Of a stretch of DNA of 64,000 bases, positions 36,307 to 44,569 are shown one piece after another. The stretch lies in NCBI RefSeq assembly GCF_000253295.1, contig NC_015717.1:2666001-2730000 (forward strand), written 5' to 3'. Source of the stretch: Hyphomicrobium sp. MC1 (GTDB lineage Bacteria > Pseudomonadota > Alphaproteobacteria > Rhizobiales > Hyphomicrobiaceae). Below the pieces are notes generated by a model. The model saw only the letters and a list, made by a program, of their open reading frames with translations. It had not been told where the DNA came from and made no database searches. The position numbers and the translations under genes were made by a program. Every line of letters begins with the position of its first letter. Within the stretch, counting starts at the first letter, position 1.

Positions 36307-36462
36307 GTCCGAAACGTCTCTCGCTGCGCCGCGAATGCTGGATGCGTGGTATGGGATCGCGGCTCGGCACGCAACACCCTCCATCAAGGGTTGATTGGAA
36401 CTATCAATCGGGGACATGTTCATCTGGTGTTTCCGGAACCTCAAACGAGCTAGCGGCCTGCC

Positions 36463-36999
36463 GTGCCAGTCATTCACAGCCGACGGTCTCTGCTTCAGCT
36501 CTCGGCTGGTGCGGTGGCGATTATCCTGGCCACTCTCGCTTTCGCGCGCTTCGTCCACGAACCCACCGCGCCGCCGCAAAAGATCGCGGCGCAAAGCCCG
36601 GCCCCCACGCTCAATTGTGTGTTCTATGATTTGACGCACGCGAACATCGTCGTCAGCTTCGATTTTGCCGTCGCCTTTCCGGATGGTGCGCCGCCCCGTT
36701 TCGATCTGCGCAGTCAAGCGATGCGCGACGGTAACCAGGTCTTCGATGCCGGTGAGCGCCCGGTCTGGCCCTATGCGCTCGACGACGACGGGGCGCCAGC
36801 GATCACCTCGCCAGACGGCGCCATCCGCATCGTGCTCTTTGCTTTGGAACCTTCCGCGCGCGGCGTCGCGTTTGTCGATGCGGGTCTGAGGAGCAACGAA
36901 TATCGCAATCTCGACGGCAAATGCCGACAAAGCGATTTCGGCGACAGCGGTCATGCTTCGGCATTTCGTGTGCCGACAGGCGATGCGGCGCAGAAATAG
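36463..36999 (+). CDS. Membrane-anchored or exported hypothetical protein
   Basis: 178 residues from a GTG. One hydrophobic helix (about 9-27) with a basic N-terminus acts as signal or anchor. The remainder (LNCVFYDLTHANIVVSFDFAV, WPYALDDDGAPAITSPDGAIRIVLF, LDGKCRQSDF) looks like a compact beta-rich periplasmic domain with two cysteines. No family recognised. It lies directly against the left boundary of the tRNA-Gln island. Confidence 0.6.
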   Translation: MPVIHSRRSLLQLSAGAVAIILATLAFARFVHEPTAPPQKIAAQSPAPTLNCVFYDLTHANIVVSFDFAVAFPDGAPPRFDLRSQAMRDGNQVFDAGERPVWPYALDDDGAPAITSPDGAIRIVLFALEPSARGVAFVDAGLRSNEYRNLDGKCRQSDFGDSGHASAFRVPTGDAAQK

Positions 37000-37022
37000 C
37001 GATTATCGCCGCTGCAAACAGT

Positions 37023-37069
37023 TGGCTGGGATGGGAGGGTTCGAACCTCCGAATGGCGGAATCAAAATC
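37023..37069 (-). repeat. Direct repeat (attachment-site copy) of the tRNA-Gln 3' end
   Basis: 47 bases identical to 38464-38510, running from the CCA end through the T-arm and variable loop into the anticodon loop. The 5' half of the tRNA is missing, so this copy is not a functional tRNA. It marks the distal end of the island. Confidence 0.85.
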
Positions 37070-37142
37070 ACCCGTGACCTCAACAAAATCAACGGCCATT
37101 CAGACTTTTCAGAGGTAAACTGGCCCACAGTGTATCAATGGG

Positions 37143-38267
37143 TTAGCTTGATATGTCTGAATGAAAATCAAATAGCCGTTCCTTCAGCTCGCTACAGATT
37201 CCATCCAGCCCTGGGAATAAAGCTCCCGCTGTGACACCCATCAAACTTAGTTCATGCATGACCTCCCCGCGCATTTTTTTGGGAAGATCGATCGCCTGAA
37301 GAAATTTTGTCTCGGAGGTTTCTTTGCTGAGGACGTAGGTCTCGATATCGTCAACAGATGTGAAGCTAGTGAGCGATTGCTGGGGCACCAGCCGAGGGTT
37401 CTGGATCGCAATCGGGTCTAGAAGGGAGAAATGCGGCCGACGATGTGCTACCGAAGAAATTTGCGTTAGCTGGCGGCACCACATACCTTTGTTGAAAATA
37501 AAAATCCTGACGACCTCATCTTCTCGCGCATTATGTGCGTCCTCTTTCGTAATTTTGCTGAAGGCAAAGAAGGCTGCAACGTAAGGTGAATATGTCCAGT
37601 CGAGAAGTGGTGTAGGAAATCCGTGGTGCTGGATTAAGTTTAAAAACGCGGCAAACTGATTGCCATTCGCCATATCAAATACGTGCCGACTAGCCGAGCT
37701 TACATGACGTGACACAATGGAATTTATCTCCGAAAAGAATCGTATCGTGTCGGCCCGGCCGGTGCGATGAAACGGTGTACGAAGGCGCCAGGGATGAGAC
37801 TGTCCGCGGTAAATGTAGTCGTACTGACGAAGCCGCGAGACGTGATGCTTGAAATCCATCCATGTTTTGATCGGTAGCGCTTCAACCACCGACTTCTCTC
37901 TCAGATCGCGCTTTAGGTCAGCTCTGCCGGGAAAACCCTTGTCCGTCTGCCAACTCAATGAGACGGTAGAATCGGTCCACTCGCAGTGCGCCTGAAACGA
38001 TCGCGAAAACTCTTCGGCCACTTTGGGATCTATGGCCGACCAATTGGTTGGTTCGCTGGATGAGGGATCAAGCGGAAATATCGGACCGGCGAAGTCGAAT
38101 TTATTCTCGATGGATTGCACATCGATTTTGGCGACTAATCCTATTGGCGAATTTTCCTCAAAAATATAGGCGTGTCCGTAGAACCCATTTTGCACACGAT
38201 CAATTTCCAGAGAAATATCGCCGGAGGTATTTCCTGAAAAATGGTCATGCCAATAGCCGCGCATGCG
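37143..38267 (-). CDS. FRG domain-containing protein (island cargo)
   Basis: About 374 residues. The FRG domain is evident: TWMDFKHHVSRLRQ, then YIYRGQSHPWRLRTPFHR (the YRGQ box at 152-155) and NLIQHHGFPTPLLDWTYSPYVAAFFAF, the most conserved part. A ~125-residue N-terminal domain with beta character (YWHDHFSGNTSGDISLEI) precedes it. FRG proteins are frequent in prophages and defence islands; their biochemical activity is not established. It is the only gene inside the tRNA-Gln island and is lower in GC than its surroundings. ATG at 38267 was preferred over a TTG at 38291. Confidence 0.82.
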   Translation of the reverse strand, partial: RMRGYWHDHFSGNTSGDISLEIDRVQNGFYGHAYIFEENSPIGLVAKIDVQSIENKFDFAGPIFPLDPSSSEPTNWSAIDPKVAEEFSRSFQAHCEWTDSTVSLSWQTDKGFPGRADLKRDLREKSVVEALPIKTWMDFKHHVSRLRQYDYIYRGQSHPWRLRTPFHRTGRADTIRFFSEINSIVSRHVSSASRHVFDMANGNQFAAFLNLIQHHGFPTPLLDWTYSPYVAAFFAFSKITKEDAHNAREDEVVRIFIFNKGMWCRQLTQISSVAHRRPHFSLLDPIAIQNPRLVPQQSLTSFTSVDDIETYVLSKETSETKFLQAIDLPKKMRGEVMHELSLMGVTAGALFPGLDGICSELKERLFDFHSDISS

Positions 38268-38463
38268 ATATCCCGATCTTCGTAGGATCAAAAAATGTTG
38301 CTAGATCGTAAGTCGATTCGAGACGTGCACGCAGTATTCGACAGCGACTTGTCGCGAGCGAAACCCGCGTAAGAAGCGCGAACAAAACCGAGGCGAAAGT
38401 CTGAACGTGCGCAAAAGCGAGAGTCTGAAGGCCGCGGGTGACAATCTAATTTATTGAAATCAG

Positions 38464-38538
38464 TGGCTGGGATGGGAGGGTTCGAACCTCCGAATGGCGG
38501 AATCAAAATCCGCTGCCTTACCACTTGGCTACATCCCA
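38464..38538 (-). tRNA. tRNA-Gln(UUG)
   Basis: A full cloverleaf on the minus strand. The 7-bp acceptor starts TGGGATG; the D-arm is GCCAAGTGGTAAGGC; the anticodon loop TTTTGAT gives UUG; the T-arm is GGAGGTTCGAACCCTCC; and CCA is encoded. Its 3' end is the integration site of the adjoining island and remains intact. Confidence 0.93.
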
Positions 38539-38833
38539 CCAGCGCGTCAGGAAAACCGACGTCCGAAGCGTCGGCGGAGCGCACCATAGTCAGTCGTTTG
38601 CGACTGGGCAATGGCGCGCGGCAAAGCGCACCACCGGATTCACAGACTCGATGCGATGGCGCGCCGCAGCGGGCAAGCTCCGGCGGGGCTTCCATCAGGA
38701 AGTTGCATGAGGCACCTCAAAAAATCGGTATTTTGAGACGCTTGCGGTACGGGATCGAGGCCGCTATAAGCGCGTCTCCTAGGCGCTCGACACGGCGCCC
38801 AGGAAAGCCTAAATGCAGGCATAGACGGTCGGG

Positions 38834-38910
38834 CGGAGCGTAGCGCAGCCTGGTAGCGCACTTGCTTCGGGAGCAAGGGGTCGGAGGTTCGAATCCTCTC
38901 GCTCCGACCA
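38834..38910 (+). tRNA. tRNA-Pro(CGG)
   Basis: Acceptor CGGAGCG pairs with CGCTCCG. The D-arm is GCGCAGCCTGGTAGCGC and the anticodon stem CTTGC/GCAAG encloses TTCGGGA, giving anticodon CGG. The T-arm is GTCGGAGGTTCGAATCC and encoded CCA ends the gene. Confidence 0.95.
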
Positions 38911-39075
38911 GTCTTTTCAATGGGTTAGCGAGTTAATCCGCTAGCCGCGCCTCGGAAATTGTCCCAAGAAATCCTGTTTTCGGCGACGCGGCGCGAGACG
39001 TTCGCGCTGGCGATACGCTGCGTCCGCAATGCGGGCGGCGCGAAGAAACCAACAGGGCGCGCACGTCTCACTGAC

Positions 39076-39276
39076 TTATTCGCTCGGCGCGGATAGGCCG
39101 AGCTGGGCCAAGGCCGCCTGCAAGTCTTCGAGCGAGGGCACCATCGTAATCCGGCCCTCCTGCGCCTCGGCGACATACGCGCCGGTCGCGCTCGACCAGT
39201 AGCGGCTCTCATCCGCGCCGATCTGCCAGAACCAATCCCGGATCACGAAGACGGGCATATCGAAATCAGTCATCAT
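39076..39276 (-). CDS. Small phage-tail-associated hypothetical protein
   Basis: 66 residues, acidic and aromatic at the start (TDFDMPVFVIRDWFWQIGADESRYW). Its ATG overlaps the stop of the DUF2793 gene by four bases, so it is co-translated. Short partners of this kind commonly follow DUF2793 genes in alphaproteobacterial prophages and gene-transfer-agent satellites, from general knowledge. It probably belongs to the same structure. Confidence 0.65.
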   Translation of the reverse strand: MMTDFDMPVFVIRDWFWQIGADESRYWSSATGAYVAEAQEGRITMVPSLEDLQAALAQLGLSAPSE

Positions 39277-40754
39277 ACCTGCTGGCCTCCGGTGGAAGAC
39301 ACGCCGTTGACGTTGCCGGGGAAATACGTAGAGGCCGAACCGGCGCCGAATGTATTGATCACGCCGTTGACCGACACGTCATAGCGGCGGCCCGTGGACG
39401 ATCCGCTGAAGGTCACGCCGTACAAGGACACCTGCCCGCCTTGGTTGCTGACAAAGGAGGTGCCCCAAGCGGGCGTGCCCGTGATGGTGAGTGCACTCGT
39501 CGGGATCGAGATCAAACCGTAGGACAGTGTGAGGAGATGGCCCTGCGCAGAGCCCGAGAGCGTAAACGCTTCTCCTGAGGGGCAGCTGATTGCGCCCGCA
39601 TTGTCGGCACGCAAGTGGAAGGCGCTCGCCGCGCCGAACTCGATCTTTCCATAGCTGATGCGGCCGCCTTGCGTCGCCTGCAGGCAGTTGTTGCTAGATG
39701 ACGTCAGCTTGAATCCGCGCACGGTGAGAAGGGTGCCCGAGCCTGCCACGGTGATGCACGCGCCCGCTGTCGATATGACGACATTGGATGGCGTGGTTGC
39801 GTCACCGAGCAGCGCCACGACGCCAGCGCCAACTTGCGGCGACGGCACGTTTAGGCTCTGCGTCCACGTTCCGGCTTGCACCTGAATGGTGACGTTGAAA
39901 CCGAAGAGATCGAGCGTGCCGTAGACGACGTCGAGCGCCTTCTGGATCGTCAGAAATGCACCGCCCGATGTGTTCGCAAGACCGTTGTTGCTGTCGGAAC
40001 CGTCCGAGCGGACGTAGTAGGTGCGATTGGCGGTCAAGACTTCGCGCGGACCGCCGGTCACCGGGAAAGTGAGCTTGCCGGTGTTGCGGTCGATCTTGAG
40101 CGCTTCGTACCAACTTGCGCCGTCAGGACTCACCTTGAAACGAAAATCATCATCGCCGGCGAGCCCCATTTCGGCGCGGCCGGAATAGTTCGTCTGGTAA
40201 AGCACGGATGCAGTGTCGCCCGCTGCGTGCTTGTTGATCTTCTGCTGGTGACCGTTGCCCGCATTATCAAAGAGGCTGGCCGGGCTTTTCAGCGCGAGAC
40301 GGTTGGTCGTGTCCGCTGCCGCGTTAATGCCGACGTGGGCGAGATCATCGAGTTCCGTAATGTCGCCCGGATCGCTGCCGCCGTCTCCGCCGGACGTGAA
40401 CGCCGCCCATGCTCCGGCCGAATAGATCGCGAGTTCATGGTCGTCGGCAACCCATGCGAGCCACCCTTCCCGCGGCTCGTAAAACATCCAGGCGCCATCT
40501 TGGAACGCTGCGATCATCTCGCTCCGGCCGCTCCAGTCGCCCGTCGCCGCCGCGGCGACGAGATAGCGGCTGCCTTCAGCCGGGCTTGCGGGCGGCGCTG
40601 CCAGCGAACGGCTCTCGACCGCGAGTTGCACAAGACAATCGAGAGCGCGGATCGCTTCGTTGTGCGTGACGTGCTTCTGCGCTTGGGACGGCAAAATGTA
40701 AGGCAATGCGAGGTTCGGCGTATCGGTCATCGTCGCGCGTTCGTCCGTTGTCAT
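39273..40754 (-). CDS. DUF2793 domain protein (phage tail fibre/receptor-type)
   Basis: 493 residues from the ATG at 40754, which has GGGAGC just ahead. The N-terminal ~100 residues (TPNLALPYILPSQAQKHVTHNEAIRALD to WLAWVADDHELAIY) are the DUF2793 domain, found in phage and gene-transfer-agent-like tail proteins of alphaproteobacteria. A middle part (about 190-270) is followed by a long repetitive beta region (FNVTIQVQAGTW, NVVISTAGACITVAGSG, RISYGKIEFGAASAFHL) suggesting a parallel beta-helix, as in tail spikes. No other structural phage genes are nearby. Confidence 0.8.
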   Translation of the reverse strand: MTTDERATMTDTPNLALPYILPSQAQKHVTHNEAIRALDCLVQLAVESRSLAAPPASPAEGSRYLVAAAATGDWSGRSEMIAAFQDGAWMFYEPREGWLAWVADDHELAIYSAGAWAAFTSGGDGGSDPGDITELDDLAHVGINAAADTTNRLALKSPASLFDNAGNGHQQKINKHAAGDTASVLYQTNYSGRAEMGLAGDDDFRFKVSPDGASWYEALKIDRNTGKLTFPVTGGPREVLTANRTYYVRSDGSDSNNGLANTSGGAFLTIQKALDVVYGTLDLFGFNVTIQVQAGTWTQSLNVPSPQVGAGVVALLGDATTPSNVVISTAGACITVAGSGTLLTVRGFKLTSSSNNCLQATQGGRISYGKIEFGAASAFHLRADNAGAISCPSGEAFTLSGSAQGHLLTLSYGLISIPTSALTITGTPAWGTSFVSNQGGQVSLYGVTFSGSSTGRRYDVSVNGVINTFGAGSASTYFPGNVNGVSSTGGQQV

Positions 40755-40817
40755 GCTCCCGGAATGAAGATACGGGCGGGCGAAAGGGCGGGGATAAGTT
40801 TTTTGTTTTTTTATTTT

Positions 40818-40856
40818 GTGCTGGCGGCCGGCTCCCGGGACGGGAGTCGCCAGCAC
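40818..40856 (+). repeat. 39-bp double-stem palindrome, copy 1
   Basis: Perfect 9-bp outer arms GTGCTGGCG and CGCCAGCAC enclose a 21-base core beginning GCCGGCTC and ending GAGT, which itself folds (CTCCCG/GGGAG). Same design as the copies at 49.5-50.3 kb, here in the intergenic space upstream of the DUF2793 gene. Confidence 0.8.
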
Positions 40857-41053
40857 CGATAAAAAGCTAGCCGGCTGCCGGCGCGGCCTTGGTGAAGCAG
40901 TCATGACCACACCGCGACTCCGGCCGGGATGACAATTTGGGACTAACGGGATCGTTTACCGCTGGCCGTCTGAGCGATTGACAGCCACGGCGGACCGTCT
41001 AAACCGGGCCTCGTTCGAGGCTAGACCAGAAATTCGCAACGAGGACTCCCGCA

Positions 41054-42061
41054 ATGAAATTTCTGGTGACCGGCGCGGCTGGCTTCATCGGTTTTTATAC
41101 GTGCCTGCGCCTGCTCGAACGCGGCGACGACGTGGTCGGCGTCGATAACCTCAACGGCTACTACGATCCGGCGCTGAAGAAAGCGCGCCTCGTCAATCTC
41201 GGCGGCCGGCCGGGTTTCTCATTCCTGCATCTCGACATCGCCGAGCGGAGCGCGATGGCGGAATTGTTTCGCGTGCAGCGCTTCGACAAGGTCATTCACC
41301 TCGCGGCGCAAGCGGGCGTGCGTTACGGCATGCACAATCCGCACGCGTATATCGACTCCAATATCGTTGGTACGCAGAACGTTCTCGAAGGTTGCCGCCA
41401 CAATGACGTCCAGCATCTCGTGATGGCGTCGTCAAGTTCGGTCTACGGCGCCAATACGAAGATGCCGTTCAGCGAGCACGACAACGTCGATCATCCCGTC
41501 AGCCTCTACGCCGCGACGAAGAAGGCCAACGAGCTTGCCGCGCATGCCTACGCGCATCTCTATCGGCTTCCGATTACGGCGCTGCGCTTCTTCACCGTTT
41601 ACGGTCCGTGGGGACGGCCGGACATGGCCTACTTCAACTTTACGAAAAAGATCCTGGCGGGTGAGCCGATCGAGATTTTCAACGGCGGCGATCATGCGCG
41701 CGACTTCACCTATATCGACGATATCGTTGAGGGCGTCTTGCGAACGGCTGATAAGATCGCCGCGCCCGATCCTAACTGGGACAGCAATGCGCCCGATCCC
41801 GCGATATCCGATGCGCCCTACCGCGTTTACAACATCGGCAATAACAAACCCGTGGCGCTGATGGATTTCGTGGCAGCGATAGAAAAGGCGACAGGGCGCG
41901 AGGCGAAGAAGACATTTCTTCCAATGCAGCCCGGCGACGTTGCGAAGACATTCGCAGATATCGACGATCTGGTGCACGACGTCGGCTTCCGGCCTTCGAC
42001 GTCGCTCGACGACGGCATCGCGCGGTTCGTTGCGTGGTACCGGTCGTATTACGGCGTTTGA
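41054..42061 (+). CDS. UDP-glucuronate 4-epimerase-like NAD-dependent epimerase
   Basis: 335 residues. TGAAGFIGFYTCLRLLERGD (Rossmann), DNLNGYYDPALKKARL, LAAQAGVRYGMHNPHAYIDSN, the catalytic serine in ASSSSVYG and YAATKKANE with the Y-x3-K pair are all features of the CapI/LspL group that interconverts UDP-glucuronate and UDP-galacturonate. GPWGRPDMAYF is also typical. A single gene with GAGGA ahead of the ATG. It would supply galacturonic acid for surface glycans or lipid A decoration. Confidence 0.88.
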   Translation: MKFLVTGAAGFIGFYTCLRLLERGDDVVGVDNLNGYYDPALKKARLVNLGGRPGFSFLHLDIAERSAMAELFRVQRFDKVIHLAAQAGVRYGMHNPHAYIDSNIVGTQNVLEGCRHNDVQHLVMASSSSVYGANTKMPFSEHDNVDHPVSLYAATKKANELAAHAYAHLYRLPITALRFFTVYGPWGRPDMAYFNFTKKILAGEPIEIFNGGDHARDFTYIDDIVEGVLRTADKIAAPDPNWDSNAPDPAISDAPYRVYNIGNNKPVALMDFVAAIEKATGREAKKTFLPMQPGDVAKTFADIDDLVHDVGFRPSTSLDDGIARFVAWYRSYYGV

Positions 42062-42295
42062 TTTTCAGACGCGAAGGCGGCCATCAGACAACAAGCAGCA
42101 AGCTCGATGGTGCGGTTTGACTGGATCCCGGCCTGCGCCGGGATGACGTGAGGGAAAAAATCACGGCCACCTGAGAACAAGCGAATCCCTTCGAAAATAT
42201 ACAAATTTGGATACCTGCTTCCGAGCGCCTATCTATATTGCGAGCAACGGCAGCTTTTCGGGGATGAGGCTCATGGCCAAGACGTCGGCTACGAC
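42062..42295. repeat. Intergenic region with a REP-like palindrome
   Basis: Near 42121-42147 lies TGGATCCCGGCCTGCGCCGGGATGACG-type sequence, whose CCCGG and CCGGG arms form a hairpin. This is a short dispersed repeat common in alphaproteobacterial intergenic DNA and could end the epimerase transcript. A weaker relative (CTCCGGCCGGGATGACA) stands near 40918. Confidence 0.5.
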
Positions 42296-43570
42296 ATGAC
42301 TGAGGGTACAAAATCCGCCGGGCTTGCGAATGCGGAATCTCGTTCTGCGGCAGATCAAAACATCACCACCGCCTGCGCCATCGTCGGCGGCGGCCCGGCG
42401 GGGATGATGCTCGGCCTGATGCTGGCGCGTGCGGGCGTCGATGTGACGGTGATCGAAAAGCACGGCGATTTTCTGCGCGATTTTCGCGGCGACACCATTC
42501 ACCCTTCGACGCTGCAAGTCATGCACGAACTCGGCCTCGCCGACGAGCTTCTGAAACTACCGCACACGGAAGCGCGCTCGCTGCATGCCGAGATCGGCGG
42601 CAAGGACATCACTATCGCCGACTTTTCATGGCTGCCGACGAAGAACCGTTTCATCGCCTTCATGCCACAATGGGACTTTCTCGATTTTCTTGCGCGCGAG
42701 GCGAAGCGTTATCCGAATTTCCGGCTGCTGATGCGAAGGGAAGTTACCGATCTCATCATCGAGAACGGGAACGTTGCGGGCATTCGCGCAACGTCTCCGG
42801 ATGGCGCACTGACGATCCGCTCGTCTCTCGTCGTCGGCGCGGACGGGCGCAACTCGATCGCGCGAACGCTCGCCGGCTTGGAGATCGAAAGCTTCGGCAT
42901 CCCGAGCGAAGTGCTGTGGATGAAGTTCTCGCATCTGGCGACCGATCCGCCTTACACGATGGGCCACGCCGGACCGCGCCAAGGCTTCGTGATGATCGAC
43001 CGCGGCGCTTACTGGCAATGCGGTTATATCGTGCGGCGCGGCACGTACGCCGATATTAAGGCGGGCGGTATCGAGGCCTTCCGCGCCATGGTCGCAGCGG
43101 TGTCGCCGCTGCCGGAGGATCGCGTGCAAGAGCTTGCCTCCTTCGACGACGTGCACCTCTTGAGCATCCGCATCGACCGGCTGAAGCAGTGGTGGCGGCC
43201 GGGGCTTTTGTGCATTGGCGATGCGGCGCACGCGATGTCGCCGATCGGCGGTGTCGGCGTGAACCTTGCGATTCAGGATGCGGTCGCTGCAGCGAACATC
43301 GTTGCAGGTCCATTGAAAGACGGGCGCTTGTCGGACCGGCATCTGGCGGCAGTGGAGAAGCGGCGCACGTTTCCCACAAAGGCGACGCAGAAAATTCAGC
43401 TCATGATGCGCAGTGAGAAGCGCAAGCGCGAAGCCGATGCGGCGACGCGCTCGGGTCCGCCCGGTTTCATCAAGGGCATCGCGCGCTGGCCGATCCTCGC
43501 GCACCTTTCGGGACGGTTGATCGGGCTCGGTTTTCGGCCCGAGCATGTGCGGCTGAAAGCGCAGCGTTAA
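42296..43570 (+). CDS. FAD-dependent aromatic hydroxylase/monooxygenase (PHBH fold)
   Basis: 424 residues. The FAD-binding motif AIVGGGPAGMMLGLMLARAG follows a ~28-residue leader, then RGDTIHPSTLQVMHELGL, VVGADGRNSIARTLAG (the DG motif) and LLCIGDAAHAMSPIGGVGVNLAIQDA (the GD motif). These are the three signatures of class A flavin monooxygenases such as UbiH or p-hydroxybenzoate hydroxylase. Substrate not determinable. It stands alone between two convergent or tandem single genes. Confidence 0.87.
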   Translation: MTEGTKSAGLANAESRSAADQNITTACAIVGGGPAGMMLGLMLARAGVDVTVIEKHGDFLRDFRGDTIHPSTLQVMHELGLADELLKLPHTEARSLHAEIGGKDITIADFSWLPTKNRFIAFMPQWDFLDFLAREAKRYPNFRLLMRREVTDLIIENGNVAGIRATSPDGALTIRSSLVVGADGRNSIARTLAGLEIESFGIPSEVLWMKFSHLATDPPYTMGHAGPRQGFVMIDRGAYWQCGYIVRRGTYADIKAGGIEAFRAMVAAVSPLPEDRVQELASFDDVHLLSIRIDRLKQWWRPGLLCIGDAAHAMSPIGGVGVNLAIQDAVAAANIVAGPLKDGRLSDRHLAAVEKRRTFPTKATQKIQLMMRSEKRKREADAATRSGPPGFIKGIARWPILAHLSGRLIGLGFRPEHVRLKAQR

Positions 43571-43660
43571 CCTGCGGCGAATTTCGGGGTATTCGTCGTT
43601 CGCCCGAGTTTTCTATAACCGGGCGCAATACTGAGGGCTTACGCGAGAGGTTTTGGGGGC

Positions 43661-44569
43661 TTGGACTCTCTCAAATTCAAAACGGAAATGGTATTCACCT
43701 ATGGCGAACCGTCGCCGATGGGGCCGGGGATCGTTCGCCTCGTCGCGCCCAACCCGAGCCCGCTGACGCACAAGGGCACAAATACCTATCTCATCGGTTC
43801 GACGTCGCTTGCGGTGATCGACGCGGGTCCCGATAGCGATGAGCATCGCGCGGCCATTCTGAAAGCCGCGGCCGGGCGACCGATCACGCATATCCTGTCG
43901 ACGCACGCACATCGCGATCACGTCGACGGCGTTGCGAAGCTCAAGGCCGAGACTGGCGCGCTGGTCGCTGCCTATGCGCGCGATCCGGAAGCCGGACGCG
44001 TTGCGCTCGAAAATTCACCCTCGGGGCGCTACTTCGTCGATTACGATTTCGAACCTGACATTCCGCTCACGGGCGGTGACAGGATCGAAGGCGCCGACTG
44101 GGGTCTAACGGCGATCCATACGCCGGGACATGCGCCGGATCATCTCTGCTTTGCCGTCGATGGCCGCCGGGTCGTCTTTTCGGGCGATCACGTGATGGCG
44201 TGGAACACGACCGTCATCGCACCGCCCGAGGGGCGCATGGCCGACTACGAAGCGTCGCTCGAAATTCTGCTCGATCGCAACGACGACGTTTTCCTGCCGG
44301 GTCATGGCGATCGCCTGAGCGAACCGCAGCGAACCGTCAGAGCGTATCTGCTGCACCGGAACTGGCGCGAGAAATCGGTGCTCGATGCGCTGACCGGGGG
44401 CGCTACGACTATTCGTCGAATTGTGCCCCAGGTCTATCGCGACCTCGCGCCCCAGCTGATCCCTGCCGCGACGCTTTCCGTTCAGGCGCACGTCGAATAT
44501 TTGATCGAGAAAGGTTTGGTCGCTTCCGATCTGCCTTTGACGCCCGACCGCGACCTTTCTCGGCTTTAA
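43661..44569 (+). CDS. MBL-fold metallo-hydrolase (LACTB2-like)
   Basis: 302 residues from a TTG at 43661 with GAGAGG ahead (ATG at 43688 is the alternative). The metal motif THAHRDHVDG (H82, H84, D86, H87) is intact, with FSGDHVM and PGHGDRLSEP supplying the further ligands and a C-terminal winged-helix-like region (IVPQVYRDLAPQLIPAATLSVQAHVEYLIEKG) as in LACTB2-type hydrolases, some of which are RNases. The 3' end overlaps the convergent DUF1499 gene by 161 bases. Confidence 0.87.
   Translation: MDSLKFKTEMVFTYGEPSPMGPGIVRLVAPNPSPLTHKGTNTYLIGSTSLAVIDAGPDSDEHRAAILKAAAGRPITHILSTHAHRDHVDGVAKLKAETGALVAAYARDPEAGRVALENSPSGRYFVDYDFEPDIPLTGGDRIEGADWGLTAIHTPGHAPDHLCFAVDGRRVVFSGDHVMAWNTTVIAPPEGRMADYEASLEILLDRNDDVFLPGHGDRLSEPQRTVRAYLLHRNWREKSVLDALTGGATTIRRIVPQVYRDLAPQLIPAATLSVQAHVEYLIEKGLVASDLPLTPDRDLSRL

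Larger units (their letters stand above)
37023..38510. mobile_element. 1.4-kb genomic island in the 3' end of tRNA-Gln
   Basis: The segment 37070-38463 lies between two identical 47-bp sequences, one being the 3' part of the intact tRNA-Gln. This is the footprint left by tyrosine-recombinase integration at a tRNA 3' end. Only one gene, an FRG-domain protein, fits inside; no integrase is present, so the island is either decayed or mobilised in trans. Confidence 0.75.

Noticed and set aside
36307..36954. N-terminal extension of the FAD oxidoreductase
   Set aside because: The open frame continues about 200 codons upstream, but that part lies antisense to the exported hypothetical protein and the FAD motif is at the expected distance from the ATG at 36306.
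37023..37069. A second tRNA-Gln gene
   Set aside because: Only the 3' half is present; the acceptor 5' strand, D-arm and anticodon stem 5' strand are missing, so it is an attachment-site copy.
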